A stretch of 64,000 bases of DNA. Origin: VRUE01 sp963716735. Its GTDB lineage: Bacteria; Actinomycetota; Thermoleophilia; Solirubrobacterales; 70-9. This document shows, piece after piece, positions 31,901 to 39,223 of the stretch; positions within the stretch are counted from its first letter, which is position 1, and every line of letters begins with the position of its first letter. The stretch lies in contig OY970321.1 in assembly GCA_963716735.1 (NCBI GenBank), positions 2,356,001-2,420,000 of the forward strand. Direction: 5' to 3'. The notes under the pieces are model-generated. The model saw only the letters and a list, made by a program, of their open reading frames with translations. It did not search any database and was not told where the DNA came from. Made by a program: the position numbers and the translations under genes.

Positions 31901-34518
31901 CGGTTGGCTATTACAAGAACAGCGCCGGGACGACAGTCACCCTGGCGGAGCGCTGGAACGGAACCGAATGGCTTGTTCAGACGCCTCCGAATCCAGCGGG
32001 TGCGTTGGAAAGCAAGCTCGAAGGAGTGCACTGTATTTCCAATCAGGTCTGCATTGCGGTTGGCTATTACAAGACCGGCCCGGAAGCCTTCTCGACGCTT
32101 ATCGAGCGCTTGGAAGGCAGCACGTGGTCGATCATGTCGAGCGCGAATCCACCGGGCATGGCGAGGACGTATCTAAATGGCGTCTCCTGCATCTCGACCA
32201 GCGACTGCTGGGCGGTGGGTAAAACGGCCTACAAAGCCATCGAAGAACTCGAAGGCAAAAAACCGACCGCGGTGGCCGAGCACTGGAACGGCAGCGCCTG
32301 GACCCTCTCCTCGATGAGCGAACCTCCCGCTCAACTCAGGCGAGTGTCCTGCGTGAGCTCGGGTCCGTGCGTTGCGGTCACCGGTCAGGAAGGTCTCCTG
32401 CTCGAGCGTTGGAACGGAAGCTCTTGGTCGCCGGAAAGCGCGGCTCTGCCATCGGGCGGCTCCGGTGCCACGATGTCGGGTGTCTCATGCTCGGGAGTGA
32501 GTGCATGTACGGCCGTTGGCAGCTACACGGTAGCCGGCCACACTGCGCCGCTCGTCGAGCGCTGGAATGGCAGCAGCTGGTCGGTTCAGACAAGCATCGA
32601 TCCAAAGGGCGTCATCGAGGAAGAATCCTCTTCGGGCTTTGGCCAGATAGGGAAACTCGAAAATGTGTCTTGCAAGAGCGGCACGTCCTGCACGGCATTT
32701 GGCTCATTTCGTAATAGCGCGCTAAAGACTCAGCCCCTGGCCGAGAGCTGGGATGGGACTGAATGGGCGTTGCAGCCTGTATCTCCCCCGGTTGAATCGA
32801 CTAGCGCGATCACCGCTGACGTCTCGTGCTTCAACGCCTTTGAATGCGTCGCCGCAGGGTCCAATGTGGAATCAGGAACTCACGCTTTGATCGTGAATCA
32901 AGCTCCCAGCAAAGATTCGCATCGCATCGCGGTCGAAGCGATCGACAAGTACGGTGCGACGGCTGTACAGGCAATCGACGTCGATGTCCCGACCGAAACG
33001 TCGGGAACGCCTGCCTGCAGTCAGAAAACGACTTCGGTGGCGCCCAAAGGAACCGTAACCTCGGGGGAAGCAATCAACGGAATTGAAGGGTCATTGCCAG
33101 AGGCAGTTGCCGCCTCAATCCCAACCACGGAAGAAACGACCGAAGACGAAATCAGCCCGTCTTACAAGCCCCCGCAGCCAAATCTCGCATCGATCGGCAA
33201 CCTGGCCGAAGGCGAAACTTCAATCACGCCGAAAGGAGGGGTGACTCTTGCTGGCATCGCTTGCATAACGCCGGCGAGTGTAACCACCGCAGCGACCCAG
33301 GCCACCGTGGTCCACGGAGACGCAGCCGTCTTCGCAAACACCGCACCTGAAACTCAGACTGTCATAAGACCCACTGCTGGTGGTGTGAGCTTGATCCAGG
33401 CTGTAAACGGACCCAATGCGCCCGAAAGCTTCTCATGGAACGTCACCGTCCAAGCAGGCACGGAATTGGAAAAACTTCCTTCCGGGGCGATCGCGATTGT
33501 CAAAGCCACTGAAGAAGAATTCGCGGGCGTCGCCAAACTTCCAGAACCCGAAGGCGCTCAAACTCCCGAAGCGCTGAATGACGCAGCCACTCAGCTCGAA
33601 ACTGACGAATATCGGCTTGCGAGTGCGCAAGCAGAAACCGACCATGAAGTCATCGCTGTTATCGCTGAGCCTTGGCTTGTTCTAAGAACGGAAGAAATCG
33701 CCCCGGTGCATGTCGAAGTCGCACCCGTTGAAGAAATCCCAACTGAATATGTCATTCACGTGATCATGCCTGCCAACGAAGAACAAGCGGCCTTTTTTCC
33801 CGTCTATCTCCCCCTAGAAGCCATCGCGTCGGCAAGTGTCAACGGGTCTTGCGCTGGCCAGAGTCCATGTGGCAGTTTCGATTCGCTCGCCGGAACGCTC
33901 TATGCGACGTTCTGGGGCAACCCAGTACACGAAAACGCGCGAAATCCCCAATTCCACGATTACGGAGACAACAACTGCACCAATTTCCTAAGTCAAATCA
34001 TGAAGGCCGGCAACGTCAAATACATGAGAGCCTTCGATCGAGGCGATGGTAGCTGGTGGTATCACAATTTCTTCCCCGGCGGCCAAGTATTGCCAGAGGA
34101 TATTGGCTACGCAGACACTGAGTCTTGGACCCTTGCTGATAAGTTTCCAAGGCATCTATGGCAATATGGTTTGGCGCATATCGACCCGGTTCAGGATCCT
34201 TGGGGGTGGACGAGAGGCGACATCCTTGCCGAGGATTGGTTTGACGACGGAAAAGGTAACTTCAACCATTTGCAGTTCGTGGTTGGGGATAACAACTCTG
34301 AAGGCCACTCACGAGAACCACTGATTGCCAATCAGTCTAGCTCTGGTTCCAACTATGCAAGCCTCATATGGTGGCGAGTGAAGAAGCGCATCGAAGAAGC
34401 CGAGGGATCCGCTTGGACTCGCGCGGCACTCGCTATGAAGCACACCAAGGCCAACCTGAATGACAAGAAGCATGATCCTGACAACCTCTATGGAGCAGGT
34501 GGTCTGTTTCATGGCTGA
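28951..34518 (+). CDS. Giant NHL/propeller protein with C-terminal Amidase_6 domain
   Basis: 1855 aa as an open frame (nominal TTG 28951), about 2100 aa if joined to 28196-28954. Residue numbers are for this frame. A continuation of the conserved N-terminal domain runs to about 80 (AYPILVDPV). Ig-like segments with RVDHAAPTLSL follow. Six NHL blades lie at about 503-780 (GNGQF, DSKGNLWVVD). About seven 45-residue units with two cysteines each lie at about 969-1307 (GVSCRTATICSAVG...ERWNGTEW). An acidic Thr/Glu region follows. The C-terminal domain (about 1644-1827) matches Amidase_6: Cys1676 in GDNNCTNFLSQ and His1773 in FNHLQFVVG are the expected papain-like catalytic pair, with SWWYHN and SWTLADKFP also conserved. 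It is probably an exported effector whose tip is a peptidase or amidase. The stop codon overlaps the next gene. Confidence 0.75.
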   Translation: MNFEIGLPEGAELRSTEQGGAEVVREGAQLIRIPAPLATDAQGTEVPVELEVQANSISLHVDHQGGEYAYPILVDPVVEDWVNQGSNWYGGNNYGALYIPGPWHWQRNNSNIGLKGESEGEEHEICCWEGSHAGLLINMRAAFYGPEQFGQWVYRTENPHVLIPHIWLIPFNRYDGNCGSNQPHDYAGLWNQGHWDALFTNYAKDHGNISADGRGESLVIGESSGPPGVWLACDRVLYTGGVGIWLDDEDLPELSTTPTGQWMDKSLVRLAVSATDPGVGVKTFEAWATNSSGGKSTWTTTKSCTGLWGSRCPTTWNLGDTNNPALRYDPGVLPEGIDKLSVKAYDATGKPSTTTNVLTIRVDHAAPTLSLKGTVTEQGKLGTELPSYTLTAIATDGVPKSEKDADVRSGVTKLTFQENGQYVVQPWEKSCEGQSCGVEQEIEVPASKLPSGSHTVIVKATDALGHPATKEITFTTGDKQSPNLNLSGLPSESAGATYANYWSAFGSSGTGGGQFSHPAGSVVDSKGNLWVVDQNNHRVEKFNEAGEYLTSFAYSDPGIGQLLRPTDIAVDLKGNLWVTDPGSNRVEEFDENGKYLTKFGVYGSGNGQFNGAESIAVDSKGNIWVADTYNGRLQKFNEKGEFIKVVGSKGTGQGQMAEPTGIAIGPGNNVWVADWGNNRVTVFNESGGFVRQFGTSGSGNGQFSHPDVIEVDAQGDVWVVDQGNNRIQEFNQSGEYVAKFGASGSGKGQFSFSWPMGIAADSKGNLWISDTNNNRVERWLAPNSTVTGQLDPINAAATDTGFGVTSVTAKLTDDAGTTEVLGQTTQSCAKGKCPLSLNLPEPDLSEKPAGTYLLVFSATDGAGNVRKVNKVIGLDPMPPTIALSGTLAEHANKPLNAPSGELTIKASDPAGSGVKTINVERDHRRVATYPYSCASNCGEVTASYRYSAARDGTERTIQKAAEPSGSTLTTLTGVSCRTATICSAVGYYKNSAGTTVTLAERWNGTEWLVQTPPNPAGALESKLEGVHCISNQVCIAVGYYKTGPEAFSTLIERLEGSTWSIMSSANPPGMARTYLNGVSCISTSDCWAVGKTAYKAIEELEGKKPTAVAEHWNGSAWTLSSMSEPPAQLRRVSCVSSGPCVAVTGQEGLLLERWNGSSWSPESAALPSGGSGATMSGVSCSGVSACTAVGSYTVAGHTAPLVERWNGSSWSVQTSIDPKGVIEEESSSGFGQIGKLENVSCKSGTSCTAFGSFRNSALKTQPLAESWDGTEWALQPVSPPVESTSAITADVSCFNAFECVAAGSNVESGTHALIVNQAPSKDSHRIAVEAIDKYGATAVQAIDVDVPTETSGTPACSQKTTSVAPKGTVTSGEAINGIEGSLPEAVAASIPTTEETTEDEISPSYKPPQPNLASIGNLAEGETSITPKGGVTLAGIACITPASVTTAATQATVVHGDAAVFANTAPETQTVIRPTAGGVSLIQAVNGPNAPESFSWNVTVQAGTELEKLPSGAIAIVKATEEEFAGVAKLPEPEGAQTPEALNDAATQLETDEYRLASAQAETDHEVIAVIAEPWLVLRTEEIAPVHVEVAPVEEIPTEYVIHVIMPANEEQAAFFPVYLPLEAIASASVNGSCAGQSPCGSFDSLAGTLYATFWGNPVHENARNPQFHDYGDNNCTNFLSQIMKAGNVKYMRAFDRGDGSWWYHNFFPGGQVLPEDIGYADTESWTLADKFPRHLWQYGLAHIDPVQDPWGWTRGDILAEDWFDDGKGNFNHLQFVVGDNNSEGHSREPLIANQSSSGSNYASLIWWRVKKRIEEAEGSAWTRAALAMKHTKANLNDKKHDPDNLYGAGGLFHG

Positions 34519-35008
34519 TGCGTTGAACCGACTAGTGATTTCTGGAGCGGTTTTTGCCAGTCTTTTGCTAGGGCTTGGAGTAATTGGCTGCGGAGGAGGT
34601 GCTAAGGCGGAAGGTGATGAGCAGCAAACCCTGAGCGCGGCGGAAGCAAAAGCAGCTTTGCGCGAGCTTCCTTACCAGTATAAATTTCGGACGGTGGCAG
34701 TTCCCCGGGATTCAACCGCAGCTCTCGCTGGTCGAGCATATGGTCCTAGTCATACGTCGTTTGATTTCGGTATAGCACTAGGAGATGGTTCCGCCCCGGT
34801 GCCGGTGGCACAGGCAGGGATATCTGAAGCCGTCGGAAATCCCGGGTTCGTGTTTACGACGAATCTGGTGGTTCCGGTCGGCCCGGCAGAATGGGAAAAC
34901 TCTAAACAAATCCATTCGACCAAGCAGTTGCACACGGCCGGCGATATGGCTACCGAAATGGAAGAGCATCTTTGTCGCGCGATCACGGGTAAGCCGTGCC
35001 CAGTGTAA
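34511..35008 (+). CDS. Small lipoprotein, candidate immunity protein
   Basis: 165-aa lipoprotein with lipobox VIGC (Cys27). ATG 34511 lies inside the last codons of the Amidase_6 gene (8-bp overlap), implying tight translational coupling. The mature domain (about 50-165) has FRTVAVPRDSTAALAGRAYG and NPGFVFTTNLVVP and two late cysteines (HLCRAITGKPC). No known family was recognised. Genes placed directly behind an exported toxin and encoding envelope-anchored proteins are commonly immunity factors. That is an inference from position, not from sequence. Confidence 0.65.
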   Translation: MADALNRLVISGAVFASLLLGLGVIGCGGGAKAEGDEQQTLSAAEAKAALRELPYQYKFRTVAVPRDSTAALAGRAYGPSHTSFDFGIALGDGSAPVPVAQAGISEAVGNPGFVFTTNLVVPVGPAEWENSKQIHSTKQLHTAGDMATEMEEHLCRAITGKPCPV

Positions 35009-35028
35009 AGAGCGATGGCTTGAGATTC

Positions 35029-35259
35029 ATGCACTCTGCTTTCGATATTGGACTGAAAGTTGCTGCGGTCCTGTCGGCTGCTGCGGTCGTGTTGCTTTCC
35101 ATCGCCTTAGTTGGGTCCCTGGTTTTCACCGATCATGCGACGGACCCGCCGGGTGAGCGTCAATCGATAGAAGCGTCGTCTCGGCAGCGTGAAATCTTGC
35201 ACAGAAATAGCGATCACATTCGATTTCATACTTTGAGGGAAAGGTCAATTGAAGGCTAG
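35029..35259 (+). CDS. Small single-pass membrane protein
   Basis: 76 aa from ATG 35029; a GTG at 34996 would add 11 residues and overlap the lipoprotein gene. One membrane helix at about 7-30 (VAAVLSAAAVVLLSIALVGSLVF) is followed by a 45-residue charged tail. It is the third gene of the toxin-like operon. The stop codon lies 1 bp before the left end of the IS481 element, so its natural C-terminus may have been altered by the insertion. No family is recognised. Confidence 0.5.
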   Translation: MHSAFDIGLKVAAVLSAAAVVLLSIALVGSLVFTDHATDPPGERQSIEASSRQREILHRNSDHIRFHTLRERSIEG

Positions 35260-35260
35260 T

Positions 35261-36314
35261 TGTAGTTACTCAGCACGTTGTTCCAACTCGGTAAGCCGAG
35301 CCGCGGGTGCCTTGTGGCCAAGGGAGCCGTGTCGTCTCCTGAAGTTGTAGTGATCGAGCCAGCCGGGCAGCGCCGCGGTGCGCTCAGCAGAGGAGCCATA
35401 GATGGCGCCATAGGCCCAGCGGTTGGTGAGCGTCTGAATGAAGCGCTCGGCCTTGCCGTTGGTCTGAGGCCGGTAGGGGCGGGTGAAGATGTGGCGCATA
35501 TCGAGCTCAGCGCAGGCCTGCGCGTGCACGGCGGAGCGATAACAGGAGCCATTGTCTGAGAGCACCCGCTCGACCTGAACTCCCATTCCCTTGAACCAGT
35601 TGACAGCTCGGCGCAGGAACCCTGCCGCCGTGGTGCCCTTCTCGTCGGCCAAGACCTCAACGTAGGCAAGGCGGGTGGCGTCATCGACGCAGACGTGGAC
35701 GAACTCCCAGCCGGTGGCCCCTTTGCCGTGGTTGCCCCCACGCTTTTGCTGGCTCTTGCGATTCCCGGTGACTCGGTGCCCAGCGCCTTTGGCGCTGATC
35801 CTCCCCAGCTTCTTGATGTCGACATGGATCAGCTCCCCAGGGCACTTGCGCTCATAGCGGTTGGGCGGCTCGAATGGCTCCAGGCGACTGCGCTTGCCTA
35901 GCCCGATCCGAGCCAGCCACCTGGAGACGGTCGAGAGCGCCATGCCCAAGACCTCGGCGATCTCAGCAGCGGTCATCCGCAGACGTCGTAGGGCCTCGAC
36001 CGCCTGAAGGCGGTCGGCCGGAAGCCGTGAAGGCACCCGCTTGGGTGCGGAACTGCGATCCAGCAGTCCTGCCTCTCCCTCCGCTCGCCAGCGGGCCAGC
36101 CACTTGCGAGCGCTCCGCTCGCTGATGCCGGCGGCCTCGGCCGCCACCATCAGCGACCAGTCCTCCTCTTCGATGCGCTTGACCAGCAGCCTGCGGCTGT
36201 TCGGGCAGGTTCGAGCGTTAGCGTGGATCTTCATCCGGTGTCCTCCTTGATCTGGGTGGCTCGCACCCCCAGCCTTCAAGGAGGCCCGGATGAACAACGT
36301 TGTGAGGAACTACG
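35261..36314. mobile_element. IS481-family insertion sequence
   Basis: About 1.05 kb, bounded by imperfect terminal inverted repeats at 35261-35283 and 36292-36314 that agree at 19 of 22 compared positions (inner part AACGTTGTTC-like on both sides, outer part GTAGTT). It encodes a single DDE transposase on the minus strand. No convincing target-site duplication is visible. The right end cuts into a pre-existing gene remnant. Confidence 0.85.
35266..36234 (-). CDS. IS481-family transposase
   Basis: 322-aa DDE transposase. Start ATG 36234 follows GGAGGAC. The N-terminal helix-turn-helix module is at about 10-120 (SLMVAAEAAGISERSARKWL, AEIAEVLGMALSTVSRWL). The integrase core begins at about 125 with catalytic residues in HVDIKKLG, SDNGSCYRS and NGKAERFIQTL (D, D, E), then HYNFRRRHGSLGHKAP, typical of the IS481/IS3-like core. 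The frame is intact, so the copy may still be active. Confidence 0.93.
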   Translation of the reverse strand: MKIHANARTCPNSRRLLVKRIEEEDWSLMVAAEAAGISERSARKWLARWRAEGEAGLLDRSSAPKRVPSRLPADRLQAVEALRRLRMTAAEIAEVLGMALSTVSRWLARIGLGKRSRLEPFEPPNRYERKCPGELIHVDIKKLGRISAKGAGHRVTGNRKSQQKRGGNHGKGATGWEFVHVCVDDATRLAYVEVLADEKGTTAAGFLRRAVNWFKGMGVQVERVLSDNGSCYRSAVHAQACAELDMRHIFTRPYRPQTNGKAERFIQTLTNRWAYGAIYGSSAERTAALPGWLDHYNFRRRHGSLGHKAPAARLTELEQRAE

Positions 36315-36860
36315 GTTAGCCGCGCTAGGCCTGGATAGCTCAGGCCATGCGAGCCTTCGCTTCCCGTATTCGGCCCTGGCCAGTTGGACTTCGCCTCCTC
36401 AAACGATTTCCACAGAGTGTCGTTGCCCTGCAGCGCGTGCAGGCTTTCCAAGAACCATGCGGCAAAGGTGGTCCGGAACCTGTCGCCGGTGTGGATGGCA
36501 GGGACCTGTTTGCGAGCAGCCCTCCCTTGTCGATCAAGACGCTTAGCTGATCGCGAAGATCGAGCTCTTCCCAGTCTTGCTCGACGACGCGAATTTCCGC
36601 CCACTCGGTTAGCTCCTCGTAGAGGCTGCGGGAGCCGATGGTGACGAAGATCGGGTAGGTGCCCGTCTTGTGCACGAGGAGGCGAAAGTAGAGGAGATGC
36701 CCGTCCTTGCCGGTGAATCGCCAATCCTTGATCGACCAGTAGTCGTAGCCGGAGTGCGTGGGGGCATTGGCTGACCGAGGTCTCTGGGGCGGCCCCAGCC
36801 GTCGCAGATCACCAGCCCTTGACCCAGCGGGACGCCGAAGTTCACCAGGGCATGGGGTTA
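36315..36860 (-). pseudogene. Frameshifted gene remnant truncated by the IS481 element
   Basis: Protein-like segments occur in successive minus-strand frames: VNFGVPLGQGLVICDGWGRP (about 36850-36775), then YDYWSIKDWRFTGKDGHLLY to DQLSVLIDKGGLLAN (about 36745-36520), then KQVPAIHTGDRFRTTFAAWF to SNWPGPNTG (about 36520-36350). The last frame runs into the IS right end. Two frameshifts and a missing C-terminus mark a pseudogene. The product family is not recognised. Confidence 0.55.
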
Positions 36861-36939
36861 TGTCCTGATCGCTGTGGTTTGGTGATTCCGACCTGTACCA
36901 AGATCGACAAGGGGAACCCGTCGGCTGGGACCTCAAGAG

Positions 36940-37197
36940 TCACCTTCGCGCGCTCTTCAGGGGGGCATGAAACTCGACCGATCCGGTGGCCTTGAACCCC
37001 GCCGTGAGGTGCGGTGCTCCGAAGGGCGGCAGCCCCTGGAGGATCGGGAGCTTAGGCGCAAGGGTCAAAGCCGCCGTTAGGGCAAAGGCGAGTCCAAGCG
37101 CGCTTGCACGACAGAAGTTACCGTCGGCTATCGCCAGGAACGCCGCCGTAAGTGGAAACCCCGCGACGGTAAAGCCAGCGGCGAGCCGATTGGACAT
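36940..37197 (-). CDS. Possible small hydrophobic protein
   Basis: 85-aa frame with two hydrophobic stretches (LAAGFTVAGFPLTAAFLAIA and ALGLAFALTAALTLAP). There is no clear ribosome-binding site and no family. It could be a small membrane protein or chance. The antisense frame (36986-37330) looks less protein-like. Confidence 0.3.
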   Translation of the reverse strand: MSNRLAAGFTVAGFPLTAAFLAIADGNFCRASALGLAFALTAALTLAPKLPILQGLPPFGAPHLTAGFKATGSVEFHAPLKSARR

Positions 37198-37317
37198 CGG
37201 GCGATTGTCTCTCAGTTGTCCCTCGGAACGGTCGGAACCCCTCGAAAATGTCGGGACAGGTCAGGACAGCCAAGGCTCAGCGGAAGCCAAGTTCAGTGAG
37301 CCGCGCCTAGCTCGCTG

Positions 37318-37375
37318 TCATTACGAATGAAGTGCTCTACCAACTGAGCTACGCCGGCGCTCGGGGTCCATTCTA
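37318..37375. repeat. Right flanking direct repeat of the island (attR-like, tRNA-Thr 5' half)
   Basis: 47 bp identical to 23884-23930, then GG, then TCCATTCTA as in the left copy. It contains the tRNA-Thr(CGT) 5' acceptor strand, D arm and anticodon arm on the minus strand but lacks the T arm and 3' acceptor strand. It is a dead half-gene that marks the right end of the island. Confidence 0.9.
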
Positions 37376-37523
37376 GGTATCGAGGTTCCGGCGCGCGGAG
37401 TCTCGATGATGGGGCTGTGTCCAGGGAGCAACGGCCCGGCGGCGGCCGCTTCTGGATCGTCCACCACCATTCGTCGACCCGGTCAGCCGCCGCGTGGCTC
37501 GCCGCCGCAGCGGCTGATCGCCC

Positions 37524-37919
37524 TCAGCCGCGCTTGGCGACGAAGGAGACCGAGCTGCCGGGGCGAGCGCAGGAGACGGCGATGCCGCGTTCGGCGCCGG
37601 CGCCGAGACAACGGTAGCCGCCATGGACCGTGCAGGCGAAGCGCGATGCTCCCGCCGGGGCGGAGCATGAGGGCTCGCTCGCCCACCTCGCGACGACCCC
37701 GCGGCCGCCGTCACAGCCGATGCCGGTGACGCGCACGTCGCCGGTGCCCGCGACCGTGCCCTCGCAGCTCCACACCGCCGCACCCGCGGGCGCGGGTGGG
37801 GTCGTCGCCGTGGCGGTGGTCCTCGCCTCGTTCGTTGCGTCGTCGTTGGAGGATCCGCAGCCGGCTGGGGCGGCCGCGGCGAGGAGGGCAAGGATGAGGA
37901 GGAGGCGAGCGGGCCGCAT
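37524..37919 (-). CDS. Small cysteine-rich lipoprotein
   Basis: 131 aa from ATG 37919. The signal sequence LLLILALLAAAAPAGC gives a lipobox-like PAGC (Cys21; proline at -3 is not ideal). A Thr/Ala/Pro linker follows, then a compact domain (about 50-131) with six cysteines (WSCEGTV, GIGCDG, PSCSAP, FACTVHGGYRCLG, VSCARPG). It starts 10 bp after the ThiF-like gene on the same strand and is probably cotranscribed with it. Function unknown. Confidence 0.65.
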   Translation of the reverse strand: MRPARLLLILALLAAAAPAGCGSSNDDATNEARTTATATTPPAPAGAAVWSCEGTVAGTGDVRVTGIGCDGGRGVVARWASEPSCSAPAGASRFACTVHGGYRCLGAGAERGIAVSCARPGSSVSFVAKRG

Positions 37920-37929
37920 CGCCCCTAAG

Positions 37930-39042
37930 TTACTTGCGGCCTGCCTTCGTCTCGCCCTCGCCACGCGGCATCGCGGTCGGCAGATGGCCGCAGACCGGAC
38001 AGCCCGGCTCCGCTACCACCGGCTCGCGTTCGACCTCCATCGTGCGCAGGTCATAGATGTGGCCGACGCCCTGGGTCGATGGCTCGGCCAGCCCGGTCAG
38101 GTGATGCATGACGTCGAGGCCGACCTGGCCGCCGATCAGCCCGCAGGCCGGTCCCATCGTGGCGACGGGGGTCTGCTTTGCCCGGCGCTGCTCGATCACG
38201 ACGTCGAACATCGGATAGCTGCGGCGGTAGCCGGCCACCTGGCACGCGTAGCAGCCCGTCATCCCCGGCACGAAGAATGGCCCCACACGGGCGATCGGCG
38301 GGAAGTGGCTCATCGTGATGAAGGGGATCTCTGCCGCGAAGCAGGCGTCGTTGACCCACTCCTCGATGTCGTGGGCGGGCCAGTCCGCGGCGTCGATGAC
38401 CAGATCGAAGTCTTTGATCGCATCCGCGATCTCGTCTCTGCTGCTCAGTCGCTCGGCGATCGTCCCCAGTCGGACCCGGGAGTTGAAGGCGCCGAGCCGA
38501 TCCGCGGCGGCGTCCACCTTGGATCTGCCGATGTCGTTCTCCGTGTAGAGGATCTGCCGGTTGAGGTTGCTCTCCTCGACCCGATCCCCGTCGATCAACA
38601 GCATCTCGCCGATGCCGCAGCAGGCCAGCGAAAGGGCAGAGCAGCCGCCAAGCCCGCCGACGCCGAGGACGACGATCCGCGCGCTTTCGAGTCGGGCTTG
38701 GCACTGTGACGGCGCCGGCCCGGTCGTGATGTCGCTGAAATAGCGGATCTGGCGGTCGAAGCGGATGCTCACCGGCTCTGGAATCAGGTCATCGTCGGCG
38801 GCGTCCTCGACCAAACCCAACTCCTCCAGCTGGGCGAGCAGGTCCCCGACTGCCTCCTTGCCGAAGTGCTCTTCGAGCTCCGTACGCTCGAGGCTTCCAT
38901 CCAAGGCCGCAAGTAGGCGGCGTCCCTCCGCGTCGGGGTTCTCGATGTGGATATCGGTTCCGGCGCTGGGGCGCAGCAGGTAGAGATCGCCGTTGGGTGC
39001 TTCGATCTGCTCCGTGGTGCGCTTGAGTCTTGGTCTGGTCAT
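37930..39042 (-). CDS. ThiF/MccB-like E1 adenylyltransferase with N-terminal winged helix
   Basis: 370 aa. Residues about 1-85 form a PqqD/RRE-like winged helix (AEGRRLLAALDGSLERTEL, LLAQLEELGLVED), as in the peptide clamp of MccB and in RiPP cyclodehydratase partners. The E1 domain has the nucleotide loop GVGGLGG (about 125), DGDRVEESNLNRQ and GRSKVDAA. Four cysteines in GCYAC and GCPVCG should hold a structural zinc. E1 enzymes adenylate a peptide C-terminus for sulfur or nucleotide transfer. The N-terminal clamp suggests a peptide substrate, but no convincing precursor gene was found. It is divergent from the winged-helix gene at 39224 and followed by a lipoprotein gene. Confidence 0.82.
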   Translation of the reverse strand: MTRPRLKRTTEQIEAPNGDLYLLRPSAGTDIHIENPDAEGRRLLAALDGSLERTELEEHFGKEAVGDLLAQLEELGLVEDAADDDLIPEPVSIRFDRQIRYFSDITTGPAPSQCQARLESARIVVLGVGGLGGCSALSLACCGIGEMLLIDGDRVEESNLNRQILYTENDIGRSKVDAAADRLGAFNSRVRLGTIAERLSSRDEIADAIKDFDLVIDAADWPAHDIEEWVNDACFAAEIPFITMSHFPPIARVGPFFVPGMTGCYACQVAGYRRSYPMFDVVIEQRRAKQTPVATMGPACGLIGGQVGLDVMHHLTGLAEPSTQGVGHIYDLRTMEVEREPVVAEPGCPVCGHLPTAMPRGEGETKAGRK

Positions 39043-39223
39043 GGTGGCCCTTTCCGTCGAGTTCTCCCAGAAGACCGCCTGATTGCTTTAATGAGTTTCA
39101 GTAAAACCGGCGGAGGGACATGCGGACATTGGGCGGTTCTCGATCAAGGACCGGATGGAGTCTGAAACCGGTACTAGGGTGGCGCGGCCGCCGCAACCAC
39201 ACCTCAATCGAACGGAGGCCGTC

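Larger units (their letters stand above)
23884..37375. mobile_element. Putative genomic island inserted at tRNA-Thr(CGT)
   Basis: About 13.4 kb between two direct repeats of the tRNA-Thr(CGT) 5' half. The interior is visibly less GC-rich than both flanks and contains tRNA debris, a frameshifted methyltransferase, a pseudogene cut by an IS481 element, three regulators and a toxin-like operon. These are standard signs of an integrated element. No integrase or recombinase gene was recognised inside, so the island is either decayed or was mobilised in trans. Confidence 0.7.

Noticed and set aside
36986..37330. 114-codon plus-strand frame at the island's right end
   Set aside because: Low-complexity composition typical of a shadow frame, and it ends in the tRNA half copy.
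23884..37375. Integrase or recombinase gene inside the island
   Set aside because: None found on either strand. Only the IS481 DDE transposase is present, which does not use tRNA sites.
39088..39129. 13-codon frame (MSACPSAGFTETH) upstream of the ThiF/MccB-like gene as a precursor peptide
   Set aside because: No ribosome-binding site, and it does not end in Asn as MccB substrates do. Chance frames of this size are common.
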